Shown piece by piece: positions 8,886-17,679 of a stretch of 64,000 bases of DNA. Positions within the stretch are counted from its first letter, which is position 1. Every line of letters begins with the position of its first letter. The position numbers were made by a program, and so were the translations under genes. The notes under the pieces were generated by a model. It saw only the letters and a list, made by a program, of their open reading frames with translations, did no database searches and was not told the DNA's origin. This stretch comes from DATARH01 sp036489765 (GTDB taxonomy: Bacteria > Pseudomonadota > Alphaproteobacteria > ATCC43930 > CGMCC-115725). The stretch covers positions 62,001 to 126,000 of the forward strand of contig DASXFE010000078.1 in assembly GCA_036489765.1 (NCBI GenBank), in the 5' to 3' direction.

Positions 8886-9644
8886 CTAGAAGACCGCCGG
8901 GGCGGGCGTCGCAAGTCCGGCGATCACGTCGCGCACGGTCAGCACCGGACAGGCCGCTGCCGCGTAGGCGACGACCGTGTCGAGCTGCTCTGGCGTGCAG
9001 CCATACGGCGAGGGGGTCTCGATCACGTCGTGGGTATAGAAAATCAGCCACCCGTCGGTCGCGCGCGCCTCGTCGACCAGGCGGCGGTAGATGCCGTCTT
9101 CCTCGACCGATTCCCGCACGCGGTTGGCGCGCAGGTCGGCGAAGTCGGCGGTGCCGGCGTTGACCCCAAAGCCGATGCCGCGGCACGATTCGAACCGACG
9201 CGACATCGCGGCCTTGGACGACATCGAAGTGCCGCCGAACGGAAAGGCGAAGTTGGTTGGGGTATAGCCGCCGGTCAGCGACTCGATCGCGGCGCCGTTC
9301 TCGTCGACGTCGGCGAGCAGCGTGGGGGTCTTGTTCCGACCGCAATCGAGATGATGAAAGGTATGGCAGGCGATTTCGTGGCCGGCGCGATGGGCCGCCT
9401 CGACGTCGCCGCGGCCGAACATGCGGCCGAGGTTCCCGCTGGTCTCCGCGAGGCCGACCGCGGTGTAGTAGGTGCCGCGCACGCCATGCCTGTCGAGCAC
9501 CGCGCCGCCGGCATCGAGCGCCGACTTGGGAAAATCGTCGAACGTGATCGACACGACTCCGCCCGGCCACGTCACCTTCTGCGGCCGCGTCAGGATGAAG
9601 CGGCCGATCTTGCGAGCGAAATGGGTCGAGAGCGAGGCGCGCAC
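8886..9644 (-). CDS. Polysaccharide deacetylase (NodB-homology, CE4 type)
   Basis: A 252-residue enzyme with the NodB motifs: SITFDDFPKSA (metal-binding and catalytic Asp pair), HEIACHTFHH (HxxxH metal ligands), FAFPFGG (in place of RxxxG/PYG) and GWLIFYTHDV near the C-terminus carrying the late histidine. It would hydrolyse N- or O-acetyl groups from a polysaccharide or carrier-linked sugar with a divalent metal. No signal peptide is apparent, so it may act in the cytoplasm or by a leaderless route. The start is GTG at 9644 with GGAG upstream. The 90-base divergent region to the GT2 gene (9645-9734) is AT-richer than its surroundings and probably holds promoters for both. Confidence 0.84.
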   Translation of the reverse strand: MRASLSTHFARKIGRFILTRPQKVTWPGGVVSITFDDFPKSALDAGGAVLDRHGVRGTYYTAVGLAETSGNLGRMFGRGDVEAAHRAGHEIACHTFHHLDCGRNKTPTLLADVDENGAAIESLTGGYTPTNFAFPFGGTSMSSKAAMSRRFESCRGIGFGVNAGTADFADLRANRVRESVEEDGIYRRLVDEARATDGWLIFYTHDVIETPSPYGCTPEQLDTVVAYAAAACPVLTVRDVIAGLATPAPAVF

Positions 9645-9734
9645 CGGTAGGACTCCACGGACGTCGGATGGCCTCTCGAAATACCCTTATTGTCTTGTCG
9701 ATAACTTAACGATCGTCGGCCACTATCCCGTTTC

Positions 9735-10658
9735 ATGGTTGAGACCAGCATCGTCATCCCGTCCTATCGGCGGCCCGAGCTGTTGGCCCGCGCCCTTCGC
9801 AGCTGTCTGGCGCAGCGGGGGGTGGACTCGTCGTTCGAGATCGTCGTCGTCGACAACGATCCGGCGGCGTCGGCGCAAGCCACCGTCGCTGAGATCGCCG
9901 CGACGGCGGCCGCGCCGGTGCGCCATGTGCACGAGAAGCGGCCGGGCATTTCGCACGCCCGCAATACCGGCGTCGCCGCCGCGGCGGGACGCTATCTCGT
10001 GTTTCTCGACGACGACGAGGAGCCGGCGCCCGAGTGGCTGGCGGCCTTTGTCGCGACGATCCGGCAAAGCGGCGCCGATCTCGCCGTCGGGCCGGTTTAT
10101 CCGCGCTTTACGGTCGGCGAGGCCGATGCCTACCGCCGGCGCAAATATACCCGGGACGCCGGCGTCCCCACCGGCACGCGGCTCGCGCGCTGGGCCGGGA
10201 TCGGCAACACGATCCTGGACAAGGCACGCTGCTTTGCCGGCGATCAGCCGTTCGACCCGGCGCTCGGGCTGACCGGCGGCGAGGACACGGTGTTTCTCCA
10301 CCAGCTGCTCCGCGACGGCCGAACCATCGTCTGGTGTGCCGAGGCGGCGGTGTACGAGACCGTGCCGGCCGATCGGCTCGACCCGAAATACCTGCTCCGC
10401 CGCGCCTTCCGGGGTGGGCAGGGCGTCACGTTCATGTGCACGGTGGTCAGTCCGCCGCAGCCGATGAGCGCGGTGCGCAACATGGCGATCGGCGGGGCGC
10501 AGTTTGTCGTGTATGGCGCTGCGGCCGTGGCCGTGCGGCTGTTGCGCCGCGGCGACTGGCTCCCGCTGATGGACAAGGCGGTGTCGGGGCTCGGCAAGGT
10601 GCTGTGGCACCCGAAGCTCAACCCGCAGCTTTACCGGCGTCCGCAACCGGCCACGTGA
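9735..10658 (+). CDS. Glycosyltransferase family 2
   Basis: The protein (307 residues) has a GT-A nucleotide-sugar fold: SIVIPSYRRPELLARAL at the N-terminus, the acidic VVVDNDP strand, and the metal-binding FLDDDEEPAPEW near residue 98. A later GGEDTVFLHQL segment carries the catalytic ED pair. Hydrophobic residues around 255-275 may contact the membrane. It transfers a sugar from a nucleotide donor to a growing glycan. It is divergent from the deacetylase (90 bases) and followed by 140 bases of noncoding DNA, including a short GCC triplet run, before the next glycosyltransferase. Specificity cannot be assigned. Confidence 0.86.
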   Translation: MVETSIVIPSYRRPELLARALRSCLAQRGVDSSFEIVVVDNDPAASAQATVAEIAATAAAPVRHVHEKRPGISHARNTGVAAAAGRYLVFLDDDEEPAPEWLAAFVATIRQSGADLAVGPVYPRFTVGEADAYRRRKYTRDAGVPTGTRLARWAGIGNTILDKARCFAGDQPFDPALGLTGGEDTVFLHQLLRDGRTIVWCAEAAVYETVPADRLDPKYLLRRAFRGGQGVTFMCTVVSPPQPMSAVRNMAIGGAQFVVYGAAAVAVRLLRRGDWLPLMDKAVSGLGKVLWHPKLNPQLYRRPQPAT

Positions 10659-10798
10659 TTCGCTTTTTCGATGGTGCCGCCGCCGCCGCCGCACCCCAAT
10701 AACTTCAAGTATTTCCGCGCTTCCGCCGAGACGCTGTGATTCGCCGCAGCGCGGGCGCGTAGTTTCGGGCCGGACATCGCCGTTGCCCGTACCTTGCC

Positions 10799-12139
10799 AT
10801 GCTCAGCACGATCATCCTGAACTGGAACCGGGCGGAATTGCTGCGGCGCTGCGTCGACAGCTACCTGGCGACCGTCGGCGAGGATTACGAGCTGGCGATC
10901 GCCGACAATGCCAGCACCGACGGGTCGGTCGCCTATCTGCGCGAGCTCGAAGCGGCGGGAGGGGCCCGGGTCGTCTACCTGCGCGAGAATATCGGCGGCG
11001 AGGCGCTCAACATCGCCGCGGCAACGGCGCGCGGCGACCTGATCCATTTCAGCGAAAACGACCAGGTCTTCCTGCCGGGCTGGCGCCCTCATGTCGAGGA
11101 AGCGTTTGCCGCTTTTCCGAAGCTGGGCGCGCTGTCGCTGTTCAGCGACACGCCGACCGACGACGAGGCCTGGGAGCCGAAGCCATCGCGGCTGCGTTTC
11201 TCGCGCGGCAAGATCCTGTACGAGGCGCCGGCCAATATCGGCACCTCGTCGATCCTGCGCGGCGTGATCCTGCGCGAGCACGGCGTCAGGATTGCCAATG
11301 TCGAGCACATCCAGATCAAATTGCCGGATGACGGCAAGATGTCGCGCGACGTGCGTGCCGCCGGGTATTGGTGCGGGTTTTCCGATCGCTACTACGTCCG
11401 CAACGTCGGGCACGAGCCGGCGGAGTTCGACCGCGATCCGGCCTATTACGAAGAGAACTACGCCAATAAGCCGCTGACCGGCGTTGCCGGGTGGCGTGCC
11501 CGGATCGACCGGCAGACCGGCAGGCCGAAGCCGGTCCGCGGGTCGCTGGCGTTTCCCGATCGCGAGCCGGTGCCGGAGAATACGCCGCAGCCGGTCAACG
11601 GCACGCCGGCGCGGCTGTGGTCGATGTACGATTCGCGCACAGCCGAAAGCGAGGTGCTCGACCTGATCCTGGCCCTCGTTCGCCTCGTCAAGCCGGCCCA
11701 CGTCATCGAGACCGGGACGTGGCTCGGCCTCTCTTCCCGTGCGATCGCACGGGGGCTCGTCGCCAACGGGTTCGGCGACCTGACGACGCTCGAATACGAC
11801 GCTGAGATCCATCGCGCGGCGAGCGACAACATCGCGCGAGGCGGGTTCGGCGGGATCGTCGATGCGCGGCTCGCCTCGAGCCTCGAATTTACTCCCGACC
11901 GCGTCTACGACATGGCCGTGTTCGATTCCGAAGGCCTGCCGCGGCTCGACGAGTTCCGCCGGCTGAAGCCGTGGCTGAAGGCAGGGGCGACGGTCGTCTT
12001 TCACGACACCGCGCCTCATCGTCAGGACGTCATCGGCGCGATCATCGCGCTGCTCAAGGAAGGCGCCATCCACGGCGTCAATCTTCCCACGCCGCGCGGC
12101 GTGTTCGTCGGCCGCGTCGCTTACACGACAGGGGCTTGA
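10799..12139 (+). CDS. Glycosyltransferase family 2 fused to a class I methyltransferase
   Basis: A two-domain protein of 446 residues. Residues 1 to about 235 form a GT-A glycosyltransferase (TIILNWNRAELLRRC start, IADNASTDGS strand, then FSENDQVFLPGW in the donor region). Residues from about 265 onward look like an S-adenosylmethionine methyltransferase: VIETGTWLGLSSRAIARGL is the glycine-rich SAM loop, LTTLEYDAEIH the acidic strand, and VYDMAVFDSEG plus TVVFHDTAPHR the later strands of an O-methyltransferase-like fold. The protein would add a sugar and then methylate it, or methylate and cap a chain. It is followed 28 bases later by a DoxX gene with its own Shine-Dalgarno. The fusion is clear from a single uninterrupted frame; the acceptor is unknown. 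Confidence 0.82.
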   Translation: MLSTIILNWNRAELLRRCVDSYLATVGEDYELAIADNASTDGSVAYLRELEAAGGARVVYLRENIGGEALNIAAATARGDLIHFSENDQVFLPGWRPHVEEAFAAFPKLGALSLFSDTPTDDEAWEPKPSRLRFSRGKILYEAPANIGTSSILRGVILREHGVRIANVEHIQIKLPDDGKMSRDVRAAGYWCGFSDRYYVRNVGHEPAEFDRDPAYYEENYANKPLTGVAGWRARIDRQTGRPKPVRGSLAFPDREPVPENTPQPVNGTPARLWSMYDSRTAESEVLDLILALVRLVKPAHVIETGTWLGLSSRAIARGLVANGFGDLTTLEYDAEIHRAASDNIARGGFGGIVDARLASSLEFTPDRVYDMAVFDSEGLPRLDEFRRLKPWLKAGATVVFHDTAPHRQDVIGAIIALLKEGAIHGVNLPTPRGVFVGRVAYTTGA

Positions 12140-12167
12140 GCCCCGCACCATCACGGAGGAAACCGCC

Positions 12168-12563
12168 ATGGCGACAAGTTGGGGTCCGCGTTTTCTGAGC
12201 ATCCTGCGCCTCGTCATCGGCCTCTTGTTCCTGCAGCACGGCCTGACGAAGGTCTTCGGATGGCCGCATGTCGCGGCGTTCGACCATATGGAGCATCTGC
12301 CGGCGCTGTTGATCGTCCCGGCATTCGTCGAGACGGTCTGTGCCGCGTTTTTCACGATCGGCCTTTTCACCCGGCTCGCCGCTTTCATCATGTCTGGCGA
12401 GATGGCTGTCGCCTATTTCCTGCGCCACGCGCCGAACGGGTTCTTTCCCGAGACGAACGGCGGTGACCTGGCGGTGCTCTTCTGCTTCGTCTTCTTCTAT
12501 TTCTTCCTCGTCGGCGGGGGGTTGTGGTCGATCGACCGGTGGTTCCGGCGCGTCGAGGTGTGA
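12168..12563 (+). CDS. DoxX family membrane protein
   Basis: A 131-residue protein with four hydrophobic helices and the DoxX pattern RLVIGLLFLQHGLTKVFGW at the N-terminus, then PAFVETVCAAFFTIGLFTR. DoxX proteins are small inner-membrane proteins linked to thiosulfate:quinone oxidation in some archaea and to redox stress in bacteria; most are of unknown function. The ATG at 12168 has an excellent GGAGGA Shine-Dalgarno. Its stop is 3 bases before the next glycosyltransferase, so the two are translated from one message. A role in glycan synthesis is not implied by the sequence. Confidence 0.85.
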   Translation: MATSWGPRFLSILRLVIGLLFLQHGLTKVFGWPHVAAFDHMEHLPALLIVPAFVETVCAAFFTIGLFTRLAAFIMSGEMAVAYFLRHAPNGFFPETNGGDLAVLFCFVFFYFFLVGGGLWSIDRWFRRVEV

Positions 12564-12566
12564 TGA

Positions 12567-13703
12567 ATGGGCGCCGAGCCGGAAATCGCGGTCATCGACG
12601 ATTTCTTTCCGCACAAGCTGTCGGCGTTCCGCTACGAGGAGTTCCACGCCTACCTCGAAGCGATGCCGCGGCTCAGCGTCCACGCGACCTGGCCGCATCT
12701 GAAATATTTCGGCGAAGAGCGGCCACCGGCCGAGGTCTTCGCCGAGTATGCCCGCGAGCACCCGGCACATGCTGGACGCGTGCAGCCGCTGTTCGACGGC
12801 ACGTTTCCGCCGGCCGAAGCCTATTACACGATCTTTCTGAGCAACATCCGCGAGCACCTGTGGGCGATCGAGGCGCGCCGCCGGCCTTTCGCCTTTACGA
12901 TGTATCCCGGCGGCGGGTTCGCCATGGACGTGCCCGAACTCGACAAATGCATGGAGCGCGTATTTGCGTCGCCGTGCTTTCGCAAGGTGATCGCGACGCA
13001 GCCGATCATCCGCGACTACGTGCTCGACAAAGGGTTTTGCGAGCCGCACCGGGTCGTCTTCATCCACGGCGGGGTGGTTCCGCGGTCGGCCTTTGAGCCG
13101 CCGCCGCCAAAGCCGCGCTATGGCTTGGCCAAGGCTGCGCTCGATATCGCCTTTGTCGCGGCCAAGTATTCTCCGATCGGCGCCGACAAAGGCTATGACC
13201 TGTTTGTCGAGGCGGCCAAGGTACTGGTCGCGCTCGGCATCGACGCCCGGTTCCATGTTGTCGGCGGGTTTGATCCGGGCACCCTCGATCTCGGCCCGGC
13301 GGCCTCGCGGTTCCGCTTTTACGGCTATCGGCCGCGCGAGTTTTTCGCGACCTTCCATTCGCTGATGGACATGTTCGTCTCGCCCACGCGGGCCTTTACC
13401 TTGTCAAAGGGCGCGTTCGACGGGTTCCCGACCGGCGCCGCGATCGAAGCCGGGCTGCAATGCGTTGCCCTGTTGCTGACCGATCCGCTCGGCTTCAACA
13501 CGATGCTGCGCGACGGAGAAGACGCGATCATCGTCCAGCCCGACCGCGACAACATCGTCGCCCGCATCCTGCAACTGGCCAGCCACCCGGATCGGCTGGC
13601 GGCGATCGGCGAAAACGGCCGCGTCGCGCTGACCGCCTCGCACGGCTACGCGGCCCAGATCGCCCCCCGCCTCGCAGTGCTGCGGTCGTTGCCGGACGAG
13701 TAG
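12567..13703 (+). CDS. Glycosyltransferase, GT-B fold (group 1 like)
   Basis: The protein (378 residues) begins MGAEPEIAVIDDFFPHKLSA and has a C-terminal half with features of GT4-like enzymes: an IAFVAAKYSPIGADKGYDLF segment, the FHVVGGFDPG strand, and FPTGAAIEAGLQCVALLLTD, which resembles the acidic/glycine donor-binding loop. It probably transfers a sugar in the cytosol. It follows the DoxX gene by 3 bases and is the last gene before a 183-base noncoding stretch (13704-13886) that contains an AT-rich tract at about 13770-13805, a candidate promoter for the aminotransferase that follows. No close family is recognised, so the assignment rests on overall fold pattern. Confidence 0.72.
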   Translation: MGAEPEIAVIDDFFPHKLSAFRYEEFHAYLEAMPRLSVHATWPHLKYFGEERPPAEVFAEYAREHPAHAGRVQPLFDGTFPPAEAYYTIFLSNIREHLWAIEARRRPFAFTMYPGGGFAMDVPELDKCMERVFASPCFRKVIATQPIIRDYVLDKGFCEPHRVVFIHGGVVPRSAFEPPPPKPRYGLAKAALDIAFVAAKYSPIGADKGYDLFVEAAKVLVALGIDARFHVVGGFDPGTLDLGPAASRFRFYGYRPREFFATFHSLMDMFVSPTRAFTLSKGAFDGFPTGAAIEAGLQCVALLLTDPLGFNTMLRDGEDAIIVQPDRDNIVARILQLASHPDRLAAIGENGRVALTASHGYAAQIAPRLAVLRSLPDE

Positions 13704-13886
13704 CGAATCACTGCGCGATCGCGCCTCTCTCGCTGGCGCCCGTGCTGCGGCGCCGGACATCGCCGTGTCTTCTGTAATATTTTGATAAAATAGATAAATT
13801 TCGCCACCGGCACGCAACGCCATGGTGGCGACCCCGGGTTGTGCTCATTCTCTACTGACGCAACTTGACGAAATACGGGAATTCGC

Positions 13887-15050
13887 ATGACCAAGGCCTC
13901 CGGCCCGTCGCCCTTTCGTTTCCCCATGGTTCGGCCCGACCTCCCCGAACCGGCGGACTGGCTGCCTTACCTGCGCGACAGCTACGACGTCCGCTGGTTC
14001 GCCAATTTCGGACCCGCCGCGACGCGGTTCGAGGCGGCGCTAGCCGCGCAGTTCGGCGAGGCCGACGACGCCTTTGTCGCAGCCTCAAGCGCGACCTCGG
14101 CGCTGGCGGCTTGCCTGATCGCGGAGGGGGTGACCGGCACGGTGCTGCTGCCGGCGTTCACGTTTCCGGCAAGCGTCTCGGCGATCCGCATGGCGCGGGC
14201 GGAGCCGGCGCTCATCGATGTCGACCCGATGAACTGGGCCTGCGATCTGGCGAGCCTCGAACGCGGCCTCGACCGCACCCGCGCCGAGGCGGTGATGCTG
14301 GTCGCACCGTTCGGCATCACCCAGGATTTTTCGACCCATGTGGCGCTGTGCGCCTCGCGCGGGATCCCGGTGATCGTCGACAACGCCGCCGGGTTCGGCG
14401 GCGGCGGCCGTGCACGGCGGCGGCTGCGCGGCACCGCCTGCGAGGTTTATTCGCTGCACGCAACAAAGCCGTTCGCGCTTGGTGAAGGCGGCGCGATCCA
14501 GACCCCGAAGGATCGCGTCGCGCGTCTGCGAGCCGCACTCAATTTCGGGCTCCCCTGGTCCCCGGAGCGATCGGCCGCCTACGGGATCAACGGCAAGATG
14601 CCCGAGATCTCGGCGGCGGTCGGGCTGGCCGTGCTGGCCGACTATCCCGATACGCTCGTCGCACGGCGAGCGCAGGCGCGGCGCTATATCGCCCTGGTCG
14701 GGCGCTATGACGGCGTCGCGATCAACCGCCGCCTCCCGGACGCGCCCTGGCAGATATTTCCTTGCTTGCTGCCGAGCGCGCGGGCGGTCGTGGATTTTGT
14801 CGAGGCGGCCGCGAGCCGCGGGCTGGAGGTGCGGCGCTACTATCGCCCGAGCCTGTCGCAGTGGGGCGGGATCGAGCTTGCCGACGACTGCCCCGTTTCG
14901 GAGGATCTGGCCGAGCGGATGGTCTGCTTGCCGATCTATACGCGGGCGACGAAGCGGGAGATCGCCGAACTGCACGGGATCGTCGAGGCCTCCTTCGAGG
15001 CGGCGCTCACGGTCTCGGCCCCGCGGCGCCTCTATGTCAGCGCGGCCTAG
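13887..15050 (+). CDS. DegT/DnrJ/EryC1 sugar aminotransferase
   Basis: A 387-residue PLP-dependent enzyme of the DegT/StrS family. The internal aldimine lysine lies in YSLHATKPFALGEGG (lysine near residue 196), and PVIVDNAAGFGGG supplies the PLP-contacting Asp. The N-terminal AASSATSALAACLIAEGV segment is the phosphate-binding region. It transfers an amino group to a keto sugar nucleotide, making an amino sugar for the glycan. Its 3' end overlaps by 14 bases the convergent PglD-like acetyltransferase gene, an arrangement matching aminotransferase/N-acetyltransferase pairs for N-acetylated amino sugars, although here they are on opposite strands. The usual DegT substrate-binding residues near the C-terminus are present but too divergent to name a sugar. 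Confidence 0.86.
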   Translation: MTKASGPSPFRFPMVRPDLPEPADWLPYLRDSYDVRWFANFGPAATRFEAALAAQFGEADDAFVAASSATSALAACLIAEGVTGTVLLPAFTFPASVSAIRMARAEPALIDVDPMNWACDLASLERGLDRTRAEAVMLVAPFGITQDFSTHVALCASRGIPVIVDNAAGFGGGGRARRRLRGTACEVYSLHATKPFALGEGGAIQTPKDRVARLRAALNFGLPWSPERSAAYGINGKMPEISAAVGLAVLADYPDTLVARRAQARRYIALVGRYDGVAINRRLPDAPWQIFPCLLPSARAVVDFVEAAASRGLEVRRYYRPSLSQWGGIELADDCPVSEDLAERMVCLPIYTRATKREIAELHGIVEASFEAALTVSAPRRLYVSAA

Positions 15051-15681
15051 CCGGTCCCAGCACGCGGGCCGGATCGGCGAAGGCGGTGACCCCCGGTGGC
15101 ACGTCCCTGGTCACGATGGCGCCCATCCCGACGCGCGCGCCCTTGCCGATCACGAGGGGCTTGTCGCGATTGCCGGGACGCAGGATCGCGCCGGTGCCGA
15201 TAAAGGCGTCGTCCTCGATGACGACGTGGCCGTTGCAGCTCGCCCCGGGAGCGAGGGTCACGAAATCGCCGATGATGCAGTCATGCGCGACATAGGAGGC
15301 GATGTTGCCGTGGAAATGCCGGCCGATCCTGATGTTGGAGGTGAGAATCGTGTTGCCGCACAGGATCGAACCCTCGCCGATCTCGACCGAGTGGCCGCGC
15401 TGATGCGACGGCGCGACGATATCGCCAAAGGCGAGGCCATCCTTCGCGCATTTCTCGGCGAGGGCGCGCCGGGCCGCGCTATCGGCGATCGCAATGACGA
15501 CCCGCCGGTCGGCGTGTCCGGCGACGAGCTGTGGATACGACAGGACCAGGATGCCGTTCGGCGTGGTCCCGACCTCGTCCGCCACGTCCGACACGAACAC
15601 GACGTCGCCATCCGGAGCTGCCAGCGCCGGCGGCGCCACCTCGCGGGCAAAGCCGCCGGCGCCGTAGATCGCAAGTCTCAT
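15037..15681 (-). CDS. PglD/NeuD-type sugar acetyltransferase
   Basis: A 214-residue protein with an N-terminal Rossmann nucleotide-binding start (LAIYGAGGFAREVA) followed by a left-handed beta-helix of hexapeptide repeats from about residue 95 (IGEGSILCGNTILTSNIRIG, then IGDFVTLAPGASCNGHVVIE). This two-part build is that of PglD and NeuD, which acetylate a sugar amine or hydroxyl using acetyl-CoA. A catalytic His is likely in YVAHDCIIGD. The gene converges on the aminotransferase with a 14-base overlap and is divergent from the next glycosyltransferase (62-base gap). The likely partner is the DegT enzyme, giving an N-acetylated amino sugar; that is inference from location. Confidence 0.86.
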   Translation of the reverse strand: MRLAIYGAGGFAREVAPPALAAPDGDVVFVSDVADEVGTTPNGILVLSYPQLVAGHADRRVVIAIADSAARRALAEKCAKDGLAFGDIVAPSHQRGHSVEIGEGSILCGNTILTSNIRIGRHFHGNIASYVAHDCIIGDFVTLAPGASCNGHVVIEDDAFIGTGAILRPGNRDKPLVIGKGARVGMGAIVTRDVPPGVTAFADPARVLGPARPR

Positions 15682-15743
15682 CTTGTGCCCTCGCGCCGCT
15701 GCGGCTGGTCGGGTCCGATGATACCGCGAAACGGAGGCGCGCG

Positions 15744-16664
15744 GTGAGCGCCGGCGGCCCCGTCGTCATGTGCTTCGGGATCGTCGACGAGGTCGATATC
15801 GTCCGCGATTTCATCGAGTACCACGCGAGCCTCGGCATCGAACGGTTTGTCGCGACCGATGTGGGCTCGACCGACGGGACGCTCGACATCCTCTGCGAAT
15901 ACGAGCGGTCGGGCAGGCTCCACTTGACCCGCTACGACAACCCGTCGGTGCGGCCTGAGCATCGCGACTGGCTGACCGCGATGGCCGCCCGGGCACGGGA
16001 CGCGTTCAATGGGTCGTGGTGCACCTTTTGCGACCCGGATGAGTTCTGGGTGTTTCCGACCGGCGACGCGCCGTCCTATTTCGCGCGGCCCCAGGCGCCG
16101 ATCGCCATCTTCCCGCGCTACAATATGCTGCCGGTCGCGGGGCGGCAGATCGGCGAGGCGTCGCATTACCGCAATTTCGACCTCGTCGTGCGCCGGCCGC
16201 TCGAATTCCTTTACGACCTCAGCCGGTTAAACCAGCCGGGCGGGATCGATTGGATGCTCGTCGGGCAACCGCCCGACATCCTGCGCTACATCGCGCCCAA
16301 GGTGGCGGCGCGGCCGGAGATCATCGGTACGGTCAAGGCCGGGTTCCACGACGTCATCGCGACCAATCCGTCGACGCCGCGGCACAGGGAACCCGACGGC
16401 TATGTCGGCCATTTCCAGATCCGCGGCTCCCAGCGCTACGCCAACAAGGCGCGGCTCGTCGCCGACTACATCGCCAACAATCCACCGGAAGCCGACCGCG
16501 ATTCGAGTCGCCATTGGGTCCGCCTCGCCGCGCTCTACCGGCACGGTCTGGTCGGCGCCGAGTACGCCCGCCAGATCCTCAACCCCGACGAGATCGCCGA
16601 GTGGCGCCGCCGGGGTGTGGTGGAGCAGGACCGGAGGATTCCGGACCGGTTGGTGAGCCTGTAG
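15744..16664 (+). CDS. Glycosyltransferase family 2-like protein
   Basis: This 306-residue protein starts at GTG 15744, with GGAGG seven bases upstream, in agreement with the family start (VVMCFGIVDEVDIVRDFIEY). The frame is open for a further 71 codons upstream, overlapping the acetyltransferase, but that part is not coding-like. The protein carries the ATDVGSTDGTLDIL strand and a DxD-type motif FCDPDEFWVFP near residue 98, typical of the GT2/DUF23-like enzymes that add sugars to a protein or glycan. It is divergent from the acetyltransferase gene and convergent with an alpha/beta hydrolase gene, with a short hairpin between them. Confidence 0.8.
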   Translation: MSAGGPVVMCFGIVDEVDIVRDFIEYHASLGIERFVATDVGSTDGTLDILCEYERSGRLHLTRYDNPSVRPEHRDWLTAMAARARDAFNGSWCTFCDPDEFWVFPTGDAPSYFARPQAPIAIFPRYNMLPVAGRQIGEASHYRNFDLVVRRPLEFLYDLSRLNQPGGIDWMLVGQPPDILRYIAPKVAARPEIIGTVKAGFHDVIATNPSTPRHREPDGYVGHFQIRGSQRYANKARLVADYIANNPPEADRDSSRHWVRLAALYRHGLVGAEYARQILNPDEIAEWRRRGVVEQDRRIPDRLVSL

Positions 16665-16675
16665 TGGCGAACTTT

Positions 16676-16701
16676 CCCCTCTCCCGCAATGCGGCGAGGG
16701 G
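16676..16701. terminator. Inverted repeat between convergent genes
   Basis: An imperfect palindrome of about 26 bases with CCCCTC and GAGGGG outer arms and a CCGC/GCGG inner pairing around AAT. It sits between the stops of the glycosyltransferase (16664) and the alpha/beta hydrolase (16706). It could end transcription from both sides, but there is no T-run; it could also be a REP-type repeat. Only the pairing is seen directly. Confidence 0.45.
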
Positions 16702-16705
16702 ATAA

Positions 16706-17644
16706 TCAGTGCTTCCCATCCCTTCGGGACGGCAGCGACAGGAAGGCGTGCGCCGCGTGCCAGAGCTGGTGGCGGTTGTAGCCGAAGACGAGCGCGTGGG
16801 CAGCGCCGGCCAAGACGGTGAACTGGCGGTCGGGATTGGGGAGGAGGCGGAAGAAATCCAGCAAATCCTCCTCGCTGGCGATGCCGTCATGCTCGCCGCG
16901 CACGATCATTACCGGCGATTTGACCTTCAGGGGGTCGACCACCGGCAGGTTGGCGGTCATGTCGAGATAGGTGCCGGTCGGCACCTGATCGCCGAATGCG
17001 AGCTCCTGGTCGGCGAGCGCCTCCGCGACGGCGGGATCGCTGGTGCCGGGGTGGTCGCGGGTAAAGATGCTGCGGATCATGTCGCGGTCGCGCAGACGGC
17101 GGTTGTGGGTGCGGAAAAACTCGACCTGCTCGGCGCGCTTCTTGAGGGTCGGCGAGTTGCGGCCGGTATAGGTGAAGGCGTTGAGGACGAGCCGGTCGGC
17201 GCGATCCGGCCGGGCGGCTGCAAAGGCGGCGGCACGCAGCGCACCCGACGATTCGCCCATCATGTGCATGCGCGGCTCGCCGGTCTCGCGGACCACGAGC
17301 TCGCTCGCCGCGATCAGGTCTTCGACTCCGCTCGCGATGTCGGAATTGCCATCGGTGCGGGCCGAGCGGCCGTAATTTTCGTGGTCCATCGTCCACACGT
17401 CGTAGCCGAGCCCCGCAAAGACGTTCATCGACGAATATTCCTCGGGGCCCGGCACCGATAGGTCGAACGACGACCGCGCCGAGTTCGACGAGCCGTGCAC
17501 GAGAAACAGCACCGGCAACTTTCCCGCGCCCGATTTCCGCTTGCGGTAGACGGCGAGCGAGACGCCGCCGCCCTTGCTGACGGTATAGTCGGTCCGCTCT
17601 GGCGCCGCGGCGGAACGGAGGAATGGGTGCAGATCGCCGGTCAT
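16706..17644 (-). CDS. Alpha/beta hydrolase
   Basis: A 312-residue serine hydrolase. The oxyanion region is LFLVHGSSNSARSSF, the nucleophile elbow is MMGESSGALRAAA, the acid lies around VRGEHDGIASEED and the base in LAGAAHALVFG, in the order expected of the alpha/beta hydrolase fold. The ATG at 17644 is preferred because GGGGAGA lies just upstream; an ATG ten codons further upstream has no good site. The enzyme would hydrolyse an ester, amide or similar bond. It converges on the glycosyltransferase and is divergent from a TauE/SafE permease (35-base gap), which suggests shared control. The substrate is unknown. Confidence 0.84.
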   Translation of the reverse strand: MTGDLHPFLRSAAAPERTDYTVSKGGGVSLAVYRKRKSGAGKLPVLFLVHGSSNSARSSFDLSVPGPEEYSSMNVFAGLGYDVWTMDHENYGRSARTDGNSDIASGVEDLIAASELVVRETGEPRMHMMGESSGALRAAAFAAARPDRADRLVLNAFTYTGRNSPTLKKRAEQVEFFRTHNRRLRDRDMIRSIFTRDHPGTSDPAVAEALADQELAFGDQVPTGTYLDMTANLPVVDPLKVKSPVMIVRGEHDGIASEEDLLDFFRLLPNPDRQFTVLAGAAHALVFGYNRHQLWHAAHAFLSLPSRRDGKH

Positions 17645-17679
17645 GTTGTCTCCCCTGTCGAAACGGGGGCGCATCCTAC

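Noticed and set aside
7388..8914. Minus-strand open frame of 508 codons across the aldo/keto reductase and PAP2 genes
   Set aside because: Low-complexity composition typical of antisense frames in GC-rich DNA, overlapping two well-supported genes.
10769..13766. Shared 15-base sequence GCCGGACATCGCCGT upstream of the genes at 10799 and 13887
   Set aside because: Position relative to the start codons differs greatly and only two copies are seen; chance or paralogous remnant is enough.
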